Below, in pieces: positions 1 to 7,637 of a DNA stretch of 64,000 nucleotides. The notes under the pieces were generated by a model. The model was not told the DNA's origin. It was given only the letters and a program-made list of their open reading frames with translations, and did not search any database. The stretch spans positions 124,001-188,000 of the forward strand of contig NZ_PVBM01000009.1 of assembly GCF_002968575.1 (NCBI RefSeq), in the 5' to 3' direction. This stretch comes from Neorhizobium huautlense (lineage in GTDB: Bacteria > Pseudomonadota > Alphaproteobacteria > Rhizobiales > Rhizobiaceae). The translations under genes were made by a program, and so were the position numbers. Numbering within the stretch: position 1 is the stretch's first letter; each line of letters starts with the position of its first letter.

Positions 1-187
1 CGATGACGATGCGGCCTGCTCGTGGCGCAAAAAGCCGCGTGAGCACGCCGAACAGCGTCGATTTTCCCGCTCCATTCGGCCCAAGCAGAGCACAGAAGCG
101 GCCAGGTTCAACGGAAAAGGACAAGCCATCAAGCGCGCGCCGGGCGCCCCAGTCGTGGCTGATGTCTTCCACTGTCAAGCCGCTCAT
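1..187 (-). CDS. ABC transporter ATP-binding protein, PQQ-alcohol oxidation type (partial, N-terminus only)
   Basis: The first 62 codons of an ABC ATPase lie here; the rest is beyond the left edge of the window. The start is the ATG at 187. The Walker A motif GPNGAGKST is clear at about residues 38-46, preceded by the usual N-terminal beta strands (LTVEDISHDWGARRALDGLS). Walker B and the signature motif are outside. It follows the small secreted protein, the beta-propeller and the ABC binding protein on the same strand with very short gaps. That order matches the PQQ-dependent alcohol oxidation accessory operons, whose ATPase is paired with a binding protein and a permease. The transported substrate is not known. 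The ATPase assignment is certain; the PQQ link rests on neighbours. Confidence 0.85.
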   Translation of the reverse strand, partial: MSGLTVEDISHDWGARRALDGLSFSVEPGRFCALLGPNGAGKSTLFGVLTRLFAPRAGRIVI

Positions 188-194
188 GTCCTGC

Positions 195-656
195 TCATTC
201 AATGGTGATCGAGACCTGTTGCGTATCGCCCTTGCTGCCGGGCACCTTGAGATGGTAGCTGCCCGGTTTGATGGCGACAAAACTGATTTCCGCCTCGCCT
301 CCCTCGTCGAATTCAATGGAATCGACTCCGAGCGGCCGGATCTCGATGCCCTCGATGACGATCTCGTTGATCCAGATGGCGCGGAAGAAGCCGGCTCCCT
401 CGAGCGCCAGCTCCTGGCTGCCGTCCGCCTTGATTTCCAGCGTGTAATATCTGCCGGACTTCAGCCTCAGGGGACCCTTGGCAACCGGCTGGCCTGCCGA
501 GAGCGTAAGCTTCGGCAGCGCTTCGCGATTGGATTTTGAAAGGATGCCGGCAAGACCCATGCCTGCCTTGCCCTTGTTGTCGTCATCGTCGTCCGCCAGC
601 GCTGCGAAGGGCATGGCGGCAAGCGCCAGGGCTGCCAGAATTGCGTTCTTCATCAT
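195..656 (-). CDS. small secreted protein of the PQQ-alcohol oxidation operon (cupredoxin-like fold possible)
   Basis: A 153-residue protein with a clear Sec signal peptide (about residues 1-21, ending AALA) followed by an acidic run DDDDDNKGK. The mature part is beta-rich, with segments such as GRYYTLEIKADGSQEL and a C-terminal KPGSYHLKVPGSKGDTQQVSI, which recalls small periplasmic cupredoxin-like or carrier domains. I see no convincing copper ligand set, so this is only a fold guess. It starts with two adjacent ATG codons (656 and 653); the GAGAGG upstream fits the second slightly better. It sits between the beta-propeller gene and the ABC ATPase, 15 and 7 bases away, so it is certainly in their operon. 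Function unknown; a periplasmic role in quinoprotein alcohol oxidation is inferred from position. Confidence 0.8.
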   Translation of the reverse strand: MMKNAILAALALAAMPFAALADDDDDNKGKAGMGLAGILSKSNREALPKLTLSAGQPVAKGPLRLKSGRYYTLEIKADGSQELALEGAGFFRAIWINEIVIEGIEIRPLGVDSIEFDEGGEAEISFVAIKPGSYHLKVPGSKGDTQQVSITIE

Positions 657-671
657 GTCCTCTCTCGATCG

Positions 672-1637
672 TTATGGCCGGGCAGCCGCGCCCCAGGGGA
701 AGCGCCCAACCTTGATGGATTTCACAGGCTCCAGCGACGCGATGTCGATGATGGTCACATCGCCGGAGACACCGTTGGTGGAGAAAAGCTGCTTGTGGTC
801 GGGCGAGAAAGCGAGATGCCAAACCCGGCGCCCGACAAGGACATAGGTCCTTACCTTGAACGTATCGGCATCGATCACTGCCACGTGATTGGCGGGGCCC
901 AGCGCCACGAAGGCGGTTTTGCCGTCCGGGGTGAATTCGAAACCCACGGGCTGGACAAGGTCGGCTTTGATGCCCGTAATCTCAAAGCGGATCTTGGCCT
1001 TCTCGGCCTGTGTTGCGACGTCAAAGACGGTGATCGTGCCGCCGATTTCCGACGAGACCCACAGTTCTGCTCCACCCTTGGCGAACTCGGCATGACGCGG
1101 ACGGGCATCGACAAGCGTGTTGGCAAAGATCTTCTTGGTTTCGGTGTCGATCCAATGCGCCATATTGGTCGTTTCCGATGTGGTGATGACGATCTTGCCG
1201 TCCGGCGAAACGGCCATGCCCTCCGGCTCGATGCCAACATTGACCTGGGCCACCACCTGCCTGGTCTCGACGTCGACGACCGTCGTCACCGCGTCATCCT
1301 CATTGGCGATCCACAGATGCCTGTCGTCGGGCGCGAGTACAAATTGCTCCGGGTCCTCGCCGGAGGGCAGATCGTGCAGGATCTTTCCGGTGGCGGGATC
1401 CATCACCTGAACCGTATCGCTGTCGGATGCACAGATATAGACGCGGCTGCGGTCGGAATTGAAGGTGATTCCACGTGGCCTTTCGCCGGTTGGGATGGTG
1501 CGTACGACTTCCAGGCGCACCGTATCGATGACGGAAATGGTATCGTCCTTTTCGTTCGTTACCCAGATCTCCCCCGCGCCCGCCTGAAGAGGCATGGCGA
1601 CCAGCAGAGGTGCAATCAGCAGAGCCGGAAATCTCAT
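672..1637 (-). CDS. periplasmic YVTN-type beta-propeller protein, PQQ-dependent catabolism associated
   Basis: A 321-residue secreted protein. The start chosen is the ATG at 1637, one base after the stop of the upstream binding protein, because it is followed by a signal peptide (MRFPALLIAPLLVAMPLQA). A much longer frame exists upstream but lacks a signal and overlaps the neighbour. The mature chain is built of repeated blades of about 42 residues of the YVTN family (for example EIWVTNEKDDTISVIDT, RVYICASDSDTVQVMDP, HLWIANEDDAVTTVVDV). It corresponds to the PQQ_ABC_repeats family found beside quinoprotein alcohol dehydrogenases. It probably acts in the periplasm as a scaffold or electron-transfer partner; no PQQ-binding tryptophan/calcium site of a true dehydrogenase is visible, so I do not call it an enzyme. 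Confidence 0.88.
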   Translation of the reverse strand: MRFPALLIAPLLVAMPLQAGAGEIWVTNEKDDTISVIDTVRLEVVRTIPTGERPRGITFNSDRSRVYICASDSDTVQVMDPATGKILHDLPSGEDPEQFVLAPDDRHLWIANEDDAVTTVVDVETRQVVAQVNVGIEPEGMAVSPDGKIVITTSETTNMAHWIDTETKKIFANTLVDARPRHAEFAKGGAELWVSSEIGGTITVFDVATQAEKAKIRFEITGIKADLVQPVGFEFTPDGKTAFVALGPANHVAVIDADTFKVRTYVLVGRRVWHLAFSPDHKQLFSTNGVSGDVTIIDIASLEPVKSIKVGRFPWGAAARP

Positions 1638-1638
1638 C

Positions 1639-2823
1639 TCATCCCTCAAAGGCGGTGCAGGCGCTTTCGGGCCGGTCGAGGCCCAGCGTGTCCATTTCGT
1701 TGGTCTGGTGCAGGTAGCCGTCGAGCGGTGCGAGTTCGACCAGCGCCCGGGCATTAACGACGGCCATCGGCTGGCGGAGTTGGCCGTCCCAGTCGCGATA
1801 ACTGAGGCTGCGGCCCTTGAAGCCGTCGAGGGCGAATTTGGCCGACAGGATGAACTCGCGCAGAACGACCGGATCGCCGGAATTGGTCCGGGTGACAGCC
1901 TCGCCGATGGTGCGAACCGCCGCCCAGGCGGCATAGTCGCGCGAGCCCATTTCACGGCCCGCTGCCTTTTCGAAGCGGTTCTGGAGTTGCACTGCGGCCC
2001 ATTGCTCAAGCACCGGCGCCCATCCTTCGCCACGCAGGCCCTCCGAACCGGCGACCGGACGTGGCAGCCATGTGTTGTCCTGCACGTAGCGCCCGAAATC
2101 ATCGGCCTCGTCGGCAATCAACAGGACGTCGTGATCGGGAAAGTCCTGGGTGAACAGCGGAATCTCGCGACCTGCGGCGCGCCGCAAGTCGGTGTTGAAG
2201 GTCCAGTCTTTCTCGACAAGGATGTCGATGCCGAATTTCTGCGCCGAGGTGCGCAAAGTGTCGGCAAAGGTCCGGTCCTCGGGTTTCGGACCGACGATCA
2301 GCACCGTGCGGACCCAGCGCCGCGCTTTCAGCGCCTGCATCAGCGCATCGGTGCGCATCGCGTCTTCCGCCATGGTGTGAAACACGTTCATGCGGCAATC
2401 CACGTGGCGAAGCCGCTTTGCGCCGGAGGAAACGTTGAAGAGAAGGGCACCTTTGGCTTCGGCCAGGTCGGCCACCGCCAGAATGCCTTCCGGCGGCGCG
2501 TCGAGAAACAGGATTTTCGACGAGGTAAGCGCCTTGCGGGCCGCCGCGAGGAAATCGCCGCCGGGCTCGACCGAGACGAGTGCGAGGCTGTAGTCGTGAC
2601 CCATGAAGCGGCCGGTCGTTTTCGTGTCGGCCAGCGCGACCTCCGCCCCTGCAATGCCTCGGTCTTTCGGAATGGGATCGAGATTGGAAAGGACCGGCGG
2701 CGGCTGGATTTCCTGCCTCATGTAAATCATGGGTACTGCGATTTCGGCCGTGGCAGAGGAAGCCCAGCAGAAGATCGCGGCCGCGAGCCACAAACCTTTC
2801 CGATCCCTGAAGCTTTCCGCCAT
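1639..2823 (-). CDS. ABC transporter substrate-binding protein, PQQ-dependent alcohol dehydrogenase system
   Basis: A 394-residue periplasmic protein of the branched-chain amino-acid receptor-like fold. The ATG at 2823 is favoured: it has GGGAGG seven bases upstream and is followed by a signal sequence (GLWLAAAIFCWASSATA). The mature protein starts EIAVPMIYMRQEIQPPPVLSN, a hallmark of the PQQ_ABC_bind family; the C-terminus contains LRQPMAVVNARALVELAP and HQTNEMDTLG. It is the first gene of the leftward operon (binding protein, beta-propeller, small secreted protein, ATPase) and diverges from the cytochrome c gene. Ligand unknown; a product or cofactor of alcohol oxidation is the usual guess. 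Family call is firm, ligand is not. Confidence 0.88.
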   Translation of the reverse strand: MAESFRDRKGLWLAAAIFCWASSATAEIAVPMIYMRQEIQPPPVLSNLDPIPKDRGIAGAEVALADTKTTGRFMGHDYSLALVSVEPGGDFLAAARKALTSSKILFLDAPPEGILAVADLAEAKGALLFNVSSGAKRLRHVDCRMNVFHTMAEDAMRTDALMQALKARRWVRTVLIVGPKPEDRTFADTLRTSAQKFGIDILVEKDWTFNTDLRRAAGREIPLFTQDFPDHDVLLIADEADDFGRYVQDNTWLPRPVAGSEGLRGEGWAPVLEQWAAVQLQNRFEKAAGREMGSRDYAAWAAVRTIGEAVTRTNSGDPVVLREFILSAKFALDGFKGRSLSYRDWDGQLRQPMAVVNARALVELAPLDGYLHQTNEMDTLGLDRPESACTAFEG

Positions 2824-2873
2824 CTCGCATCCTCCCTGCATCAGAATGGCGGCATGCGGGGATGCCCGAAATA

Positions 2874-2910
2874 CGACCTTGGTGTCATGGGATGTCGCGA
2901 CCTAGGTCGC
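2874..2910. promoter_or_regulatory. two dyad sites (CGACC-WW-GGTCG) in the divergent promoter of the PQQ cluster
   Basis: The intergenic region between the leftward binding-protein operon and the rightward cytochrome gene holds a perfect 14-bp palindrome GCGACCTAGGTCGC at 2897-2910 and an imperfect relative CGACCTTGGTG at 2874-2884. The same core, CGACCAAGGTCGC, recurs at 7577-7589 in the other divergent promoter of this cluster. Repetition in both control regions of one functional module suggests the binding site of its regulator. Which regulator is unknown; none is encoded next to these sites in the window. Confidence 0.55.
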
Positions 2911-2972
2911 ATATCGCGCCGCACCCGCGCTGCCTTACAAAATGCCGAGTTGGAAATGCGAGGGAGGACCGC

Positions 2973-3659
2973 ATGACGGCCAATAGCATTCGCGGCGGGA
3001 TCGCCGCTTTCATCCTCATGGCGACGACCGGTCTGGTCATCGCCCACGGCGATGTCGCGCCGCAGCCGGTCAACACGGACGCGTTGCCGGAGGTGGGCGA
3101 GGAGTGGCTGACCGAAAACCCCTATCGCGAGGCAAAAGCCGGCCACGAGGTGTGGCTGAAGGCGGTCGAGATCGGGGCATCCGGCTTCAACCAGAATTGT
3201 GCACGCTGTCATGGACTCGGCGCGGTTTCTGGCGGCCTTGCGCCCGATCTGCGCCTCCTCGAAGCAGAGGAATACGGTGACGAATGGTTCATCGAGCGCT
3301 TCCGTCACGGCTACACCCAGGATGGCACGACCAAGATGCCGGCCTTTGGCGATATCCTTGGCCAGAAGGCGGCCTGGGCCATCCGCACCTATGTGGAGAC
3401 CCGCCCAGAGGATGGGGCGTTGGATCCCCATGCAAAGCGCCTCCACGAAATCCGTGACGAGCTTGGCAGTGGCAAGGTCGCCGATACCGCGGCGCTCAAG
3501 AAGGAACTAGAGACGATCGCCACCGACGTGAAGACGGCCTCCGGAGCGCCGGTCGCCGACAGTGTCACCTACGAGGCGGCGCGTATCCTCTCCGACAAGC
3601 CTGAAAGCTGGAAGAAGGCCGCGGAGGTGCTGACGGTCGGCCTTTCGGCCACCCAGTAG
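2973..3659 (+). CDS. pedF: cytochrome c-550, PedF type
   Basis: A 228-residue periplasmic c-type cytochrome. The ATG at 2973 has GGGAGGA just upstream and is followed by a signal segment (IAAFILMATTGLVIA) and mature HGDVAPQPVNTDALPEVG, typical of cytochrome c-550 PedF. The single haem site is CARCH at residues 76-80; M122 in TKMPAFGD is the likely sixth ligand. The family serves as electron acceptor of PQQ-dependent ethanol/alcohol dehydrogenases, passing electrons from the quinoprotein to the respiratory chain. It diverges from the ABC/beta-propeller operon across a 149-bp gap with dyad sites, and is followed by a MoxJ-like binding protein six bases downstream. The C-terminal 90 residues are helical and haem-free. 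Confidence 0.85.
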   Translation: MTANSIRGGIAAFILMATTGLVIAHGDVAPQPVNTDALPEVGEEWLTENPYREAKAGHEVWLKAVEIGASGFNQNCARCHGLGAVSGGLAPDLRLLEAEEYGDEWFIERFRHGYTQDGTTKMPAFGDILGQKAAWAIRTYVETRPEDGALDPHAKRLHEIRDELGSGKVADTAALKKELETIATDVKTASGAPVADSVTYEAARILSDKPESWKKAAEVLTVGLSATQ

Positions 3660-3664
3660 CCGCC

Positions 3665-4561
3665 ATGATGCGCTGCGCCTTTTTGGCCCTGGCAATCGGC
3701 GTCGCCCTTCCGGGCGGCGCCCTTGCCCGCTGCGAGGGCTATGTGCCTCAGGCCAAGCCGCAGAACACATTCGCACAGGATGTCGGCCGCGAATTCGACC
3801 GGATCATAGAAGAGGGCTGGATCGAGTTCGCAGTCTATGCGGACTATGCGCCCTGGTCCTACGAGGAGAAGGGGAAGGCGGCCGGCGTGGACGTCGATGT
3901 CGGACGGTTGATCGCAAAGGCCTTAGGGGTGGAAGCAAAATTCCGTCTCGTTACGGCAGGGGAAAATCTTGAAGCCGACCTGATGAATTATGTCTGGAAG
4001 GGTGCAGCCATCGGCGGTCGCGTCAGCGATGTCATGCTGCATGTGCCTTATGACAGCGAGCTTGTCTGCCGCATCGAGCAGGTGACCTTTACCGGACAAT
4101 ATGCGACCGAAAACATAGCAATCGCCTATCGAGGCACCGATTACGAGGAGAAGGCGCCGACCCCGCCCTTCTTCCGGTTCGATCCGGTTGCCGTCGAAAA
4201 CGACTCGATCGCCGATTTTTATCTCACGTCGCTGATTGGCCCCGCAGGCAAGATCAACCGATATCGGTCTACCGCGGCCGCCATGGATGGACTCGCTGCA
4301 GGAGATACCAAGGCGGCGATGGGACCGCGCGCCGAACTGGAGGCGGGGCTTACCCGTCATCCGGATGGCGAGCTGAAGGTGCATTCGCCCCCACTCGTGG
4401 GTTTTGCGCGAGGGAACTGGACGATAGGCATCGGCGTGAACTTCCAGCACAAGGATCTCGCCTACGCAGTCGATGATGCTATCGATAAGGCACTCGCTGA
4501 CGGGCAGATCAGCCGCATCTTTAGCCAATATGGCCTGACCTTCACACCGCCGCAGCGTTAG
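3665..4561 (+). CDS. quinoprotein dehydrogenase-associated substrate-binding protein (MoxJ/XoxJ-like)
   Basis: A 298-residue periplasmic protein with a short signal peptide (cleavage about ALA-RCEGY) and the fold of extracellular solute-binding protein family 3. The segment FAVYADYAPWSYEEKGKAAG and the later DVDVGRLIAKALG correspond to the first lobe of such proteins. In methylotroph clusters this family (MoxJ/XoxJ) is needed to mature or activate the PQQ dehydrogenase rather than to import an amino acid. It lies five bases after the c-550 gene, so the two are co-transcribed, and the convergent ApbE gene ends three bases away. Start could be either of two adjacent ATGs (3665, 3668). Exact role is inferred from family and position. 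Confidence 0.82.
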   Translation: MMRCAFLALAIGVALPGGALARCEGYVPQAKPQNTFAQDVGREFDRIIEEGWIEFAVYADYAPWSYEEKGKAAGVDVDVGRLIAKALGVEAKFRLVTAGENLEADLMNYVWKGAAIGGRVSDVMLHVPYDSELVCRIEQVTFTGQYATENIAIAYRGTDYEEKAPTPPFFRFDPVAVENDSIADFYLTSLIGPAGKINRYRSTAAAMDGLAAGDTKAAMGPRAELEAGLTRHPDGELKVHSPPLVGFARGNWTIGIGVNFQHKDLAYAVDDAIDKALADGQISRIFSQYGLTFTPPQR

Positions 4562-4563
4562 CG

Positions 4564-5439
4564 TCAGAAGGTGGAGACGTCGCCGGCGGCATCCACCGCC
4601 GTCACGCGCATCAACCCGCCGATCCGGCCAAGCGTTGTGCGGATTTCATCGGCGGTCATCAGGCAGAAGGCCGTCGAGAAACCGTCTGCCATCGCGGCAT
4701 CTTCCGTTTCCACCGAGATCGTCGACCAGCAGGGCCGCTCGCCATGGGGACCGAAGATATGAAAGACATTGCCGAGCCTCATGGCGGCTGGACTTGAGGT
4801 TGCGATGGCGGTGCCTGTGAGCCGGCGTATGGCGACCTGGCCCAAAACGGGATCCTCGATGGAGACGCTGAACGGTCCGCCGAGAGCGGCAAACTCTCCC
4901 ATCTCCACAAGGGCCTGTGCGTAACCTGCCTTCCCCAGGAGATGACGCACCCGGTCGGCGGCGTAACCCTGGGCGATGCCGTTGAATGTCACTGCCTGCC
5001 CTTTGCCCAACCGAATGGACGGATCGAAGCGCACCCGTTCCCAGCCTATCGTGGCACGCGCCTGCGCGATGTCCCGGCCCTCGGCGAGAGCGCGCCAGAG
5101 CGGCTGGACCGTCGGGTCGAACCGTCCGCCCGTTGCCTGGTGGACGTGATCGGCAAGACGGAGAAGATCGAAAAGTGCCTGGGGCGCGCTATCGAGATGG
5201 CCGATGGCGTTCAATCGGCTGAGGGCAGAATCCGGCTTGAACAGGCTTGCTGCCGCCTCGACCTCGGCAATCGTCGTGCCGATCATGTCTGCGACATGCC
5301 GGGAAAGACCGCGAGGGCCGCGCAGATCCACGCGCACCGTACCGCCGAGCATGTCTGCCTGCCAAGTCGTCACCTCTGCGCGCGCAGGGCCGGGGAAGGC
5401 AACGGCTGCGGCGATGAACAGGAAGCGGCGGCGGTTCAT
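4564..5439 (-). CDS. FAD:protein FMN transferase (ApbE/NosX-like), exported
   Basis: A 291-residue ApbE-family protein. The ATG at 5439 overlaps the stop of the NosR-like gene as ATGA, and is followed by a Tat-like signal (MNRRRFLFIAAAVAFPGPARA). Family motifs seen: SLFKPDSALSRLN, GGRFDPTVQPL, and NGIAQGYAAD, the last matching the NGIAKGYAVD nucleotide site. These enzymes move FMN from FAD to a threonine of a partner protein in the periplasm. The partner is almost certainly the NosR-like protein encoded immediately upstream, which has the required acceptor motif. Such pairs are known as NosR/NosX in denitrifiers, but no nosZ is present here; the setting is PQQ alcohol oxidation. Confidence 0.88.
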   Translation of the reverse strand: MNRRRFLFIAAAVAFPGPARAEVTTWQADMLGGTVRVDLRGPRGLSRHVADMIGTTIAEVEAAASLFKPDSALSRLNAIGHLDSAPQALFDLLRLADHVHQATGGRFDPTVQPLWRALAEGRDIAQARATIGWERVRFDPSIRLGKGQAVTFNGIAQGYAADRVRHLLGKAGYAQALVEMGEFAALGGPFSVSIEDPVLGQVAIRRLTGTAIATSSPAAMRLGNVFHIFGPHGERPCWSTISVETEDAAMADGFSTAFCLMTADEIRTTLGRIGGLMRVTAVDAAGDVSTF

Positions 5440-7526
5440 GCCGGGATCCCCACCCTGGTCACCGGATTGGCCGCGCGCTTTCGATGCGCCAGCACCCGCG
5501 GCACGCATTGCGTCGCATCGTCATGGATGGTCACGCAATCGAGGCATTGAAAACATTCGGAATAGGCAACGCGTCCGGTCTTTCGGATCGCGCCGTATGG
5601 GCAGCGCACGTGGCAGAGTTGGCAAGGAGAACCGCATTCCAGGCGGCGGGGTATCCAGTTCCGCGTGCGAAGCAGCCCGCCGAGAGCCATGATCGCGCCA
5701 AGGGGGCAGATATAGCGACAGAAACCCTTGAAGGTCACTGCGGCGAGAAATAGCCAGAAAGCGGCATAGGCGACATAGTACCATTCGCGGTGGAAAAAGG
5801 TTGTGACCGCCGTCTTGAAGGGCTCGATCTCCGCTGCGGTTTCGGCCTTTTCGGGCGCGAAGAAGGTGACCGCGACCAGACCTGCCAGCGAGAGCCATGG
5901 ACCGGCCTTTAATCGTCTGTCCCAGATCGGCGAGGGGTTCCATTGCGGCAACCGAAGCAAGCGACCGGCATGATGGGCGAATTCCTGCATTGCGCCGAAC
6001 GGACAGAGCCAGCCGCAGAAGAGGCCGCGTCCCCATAGCACAAATCCAAGAATGGCAGCGCCCCAGACCATGAGCGAAAAGGGATCGTAGAGCAGAACCG
6101 CCAGGTTACCGCCGCCGCTTATCGCCCGGAGAGCGGCGAGCGGCGTGACGATCGACAATTGGCCTTGGCCCCACCAGCCGACGAACCCCACAACAACTGC
6201 CAGAAGAGCAAGCCGCGCCGGACGCAGCACCGTCGGTGCGGCGAGTTGGTGCATGCCGGGGCCGACTGCGCCGAACACGCCCGCAAGCAGAATGCCAAGC
6301 GCCGCGAGGTCCCATTCCCGGTCTACGATTGCCGCCTGCCAGGGTGGTCGCACGCTGGATGTTTCCGGCCGGACGAAAAAGGCGGGATCAGCCTTGAGAG
6401 TGATCGGGAACTGGGCCGAACCCATCTCCGGCTTCAGCATGCCATGGGCGCGCACGGCTTGGGCGGAGAGTATCCAGTCCCGCGTCGGGTCGAAGCCGAG
6501 GCGGCGGTCGATCCTCAGGATCATGGTCGTGCCCTGTGGCACGCCCGGCCTGGTTTCGACCGTCATGTCGGCGTCACGTAGGGCAACAGGCAGACCATCC
6601 TGGGCAGCCGCAAGCCGGTCGGGCGCCGTGTTGCGCACGAAATCCGCCGAAACGAGGCCATGGCGGCCGGCGTCGATGACCAACACGGGCTCGTCGTCCG
6701 GGCTCACGCGCAGCAGGCGTTGAAGATCGGCAAAACTTTCCCTGGTCAAAACGGCCCGGGCAATTGCGGGAGGGCCGATATCCACCACCCAAAGATCAAG
6801 GAAGAGCCCCTCCGGATCAGTGGCTGCCTCCGGGTCATCATCCGCCCATTTCGTGCCCGCGAAGGCCTCATCGAGCTTGGCATTCGTCACCTTGAGATGT
6901 CGAGCCAAGCCTCGTTCGACGAGCGTCGTCCATTCGAGTTTCTCATCGACCGACGGATCGGGATGCACGGGCGGGCCACTTGTCACGCCCTGCATCTTCT
7001 CCCGCGCGACCGCGAGCGTTGCGGCCAGGATCGTTTCATGGGCGATGCGGACGGAAGCCGTGGCTTTGGTTACCCCATCGAGATAGACGAGACTGGAGCC
7101 GCCCCCGGCCTCGCCATAGGGTGTGCCGACGACGAGCGCCTCCCGGATCGAGTGCCCGCGATATTGTTCGAGAAAAGCGCGCAACGGTGCTTCCCCAAGG
7201 CCGGATACGAAGATTGGCTCGTTGTGGGCGATGAGCCGCACATCGAGGAACCGGCCCTCCCTGTCGATCAGCACCAGCATGTTGATCGGAGCTCCGGAAA
7301 ACCCGGGAAGGGGAGCGAGCGGACCGGTCTCGAAGGCATAGCCTGCCTGCGCTCCGCCGGAATTCAGCAGTGTCCAGACGCCGTTTTCATTCAGCTGCTC
7401 GCCAAGCGCGTAAGGCGGTACGATCAGGTTTGCGAGCGCCTCACGGCTGAGCGGCGCACCGGCCGCGCGGCCGGAGAAAAGCATGCAGAAAACAAAAAAG
7501 CTCAGTAGGGCCAGGCGTCTTCCCAT
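5436..7526 (-). CDS. NosR/NirI-like membrane protein with FMN-binding domain and two ferredoxin-type Fe-S clusters
   Basis: A 696-residue membrane flavo-ferredoxin. The ATG at 7526 has GGGAGGA upstream and precedes a signal segment (LALLSFFVFCMLFSGRAAG). Domains in order: periplasmic FMN-binding domain (about 90-180) with the acceptor motif D150-G-V-T153-K-A-T156, so T156 should carry FMN; a further periplasmic domain; about five or six membrane helices (about 440-650) with CGWLCPFGAM and CRYICPLGAI motifs; and a cytoplasmic C-terminal ferredoxin part with CGSPCQLCHVRCP and CFQCLDC for two 4Fe-4S clusters. It would carry electrons across the membrane between flavin and Fe-S centres. NosR normally serves nitrous oxide reductase, absent here, so another electron acceptor is expected. 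Coupled to apbE by ATGA. Confidence 0.88.
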   Translation of the reverse strand: MGRRLALLSFFVFCMLFSGRAAGAPLSREALANLIVPPYALGEQLNENGVWTLLNSGGAQAGYAFETGPLAPLPGFSGAPINMLVLIDREGRFLDVRLIAHNEPIFVSGLGEAPLRAFLEQYRGHSIREALVVGTPYGEAGGGSSLVYLDGVTKATASVRIAHETILAATLAVAREKMQGVTSGPPVHPDPSVDEKLEWTTLVERGLARHLKVTNAKLDEAFAGTKWADDDPEAATDPEGLFLDLWVVDIGPPAIARAVLTRESFADLQRLLRVSPDDEPVLVIDAGRHGLVSADFVRNTAPDRLAAAQDGLPVALRDADMTVETRPGVPQGTTMILRIDRRLGFDPTRDWILSAQAVRAHGMLKPEMGSAQFPITLKADPAFFVRPETSSVRPPWQAAIVDREWDLAALGILLAGVFGAVGPGMHQLAAPTVLRPARLALLAVVVGFVGWWGQGQLSIVTPLAALRAISGGGNLAVLLYDPFSLMVWGAAILGFVLWGRGLFCGWLCPFGAMQEFAHHAGRLLRLPQWNPSPIWDRRLKAGPWLSLAGLVAVTFFAPEKAETAAEIEPFKTAVTTFFHREWYYVAYAAFWLFLAAVTFKGFCRYICPLGAIMALGGLLRTRNWIPRRLECGSPCQLCHVRCPYGAIRKTGRVAYSECFQCLDCVTIHDDATQCVPRVLAHRKRAANPVTRVGIPA

Positions 7527-7576
7527 GCGCAATCCTCCCAGCCAGATTTCTATGCAGCGCGCGAGAGGTCGCCATA

Positions 7577-7589
7577 CGACCAAGGTCGC
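7577..7589. promoter_or_regulatory. dyad CGACCAAGGTCGC in the divergent promoter of the NosR-like and permease genes
   Basis: This near-perfect dyad lies in the 111-bp divergent region between the leftward NosR-like gene (start 7526) and the rightward ABC permease (start 7638). A further half-site AGGTCGC sits at 7567-7573. It matches the palindrome at 2897-2910 in 11 of 13 central positions, tying this promoter to the c-550/binding-protein promoter as a likely regulon. Confidence 0.5.
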
Positions 7590-7637
7590 GGATCGGACAT
7601 GCGGTTCGGCCGCTATAGTTGGTTCGGGAGAATTCAG

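Noticed and set aside
5436-7526. Reading the NosR-like gene as part of a denitrification (nos) cluster
   Set aside because: No nosZ, nosD, nosF, nosY or nosL is present and all neighbours belong to PQQ alcohol oxidation.
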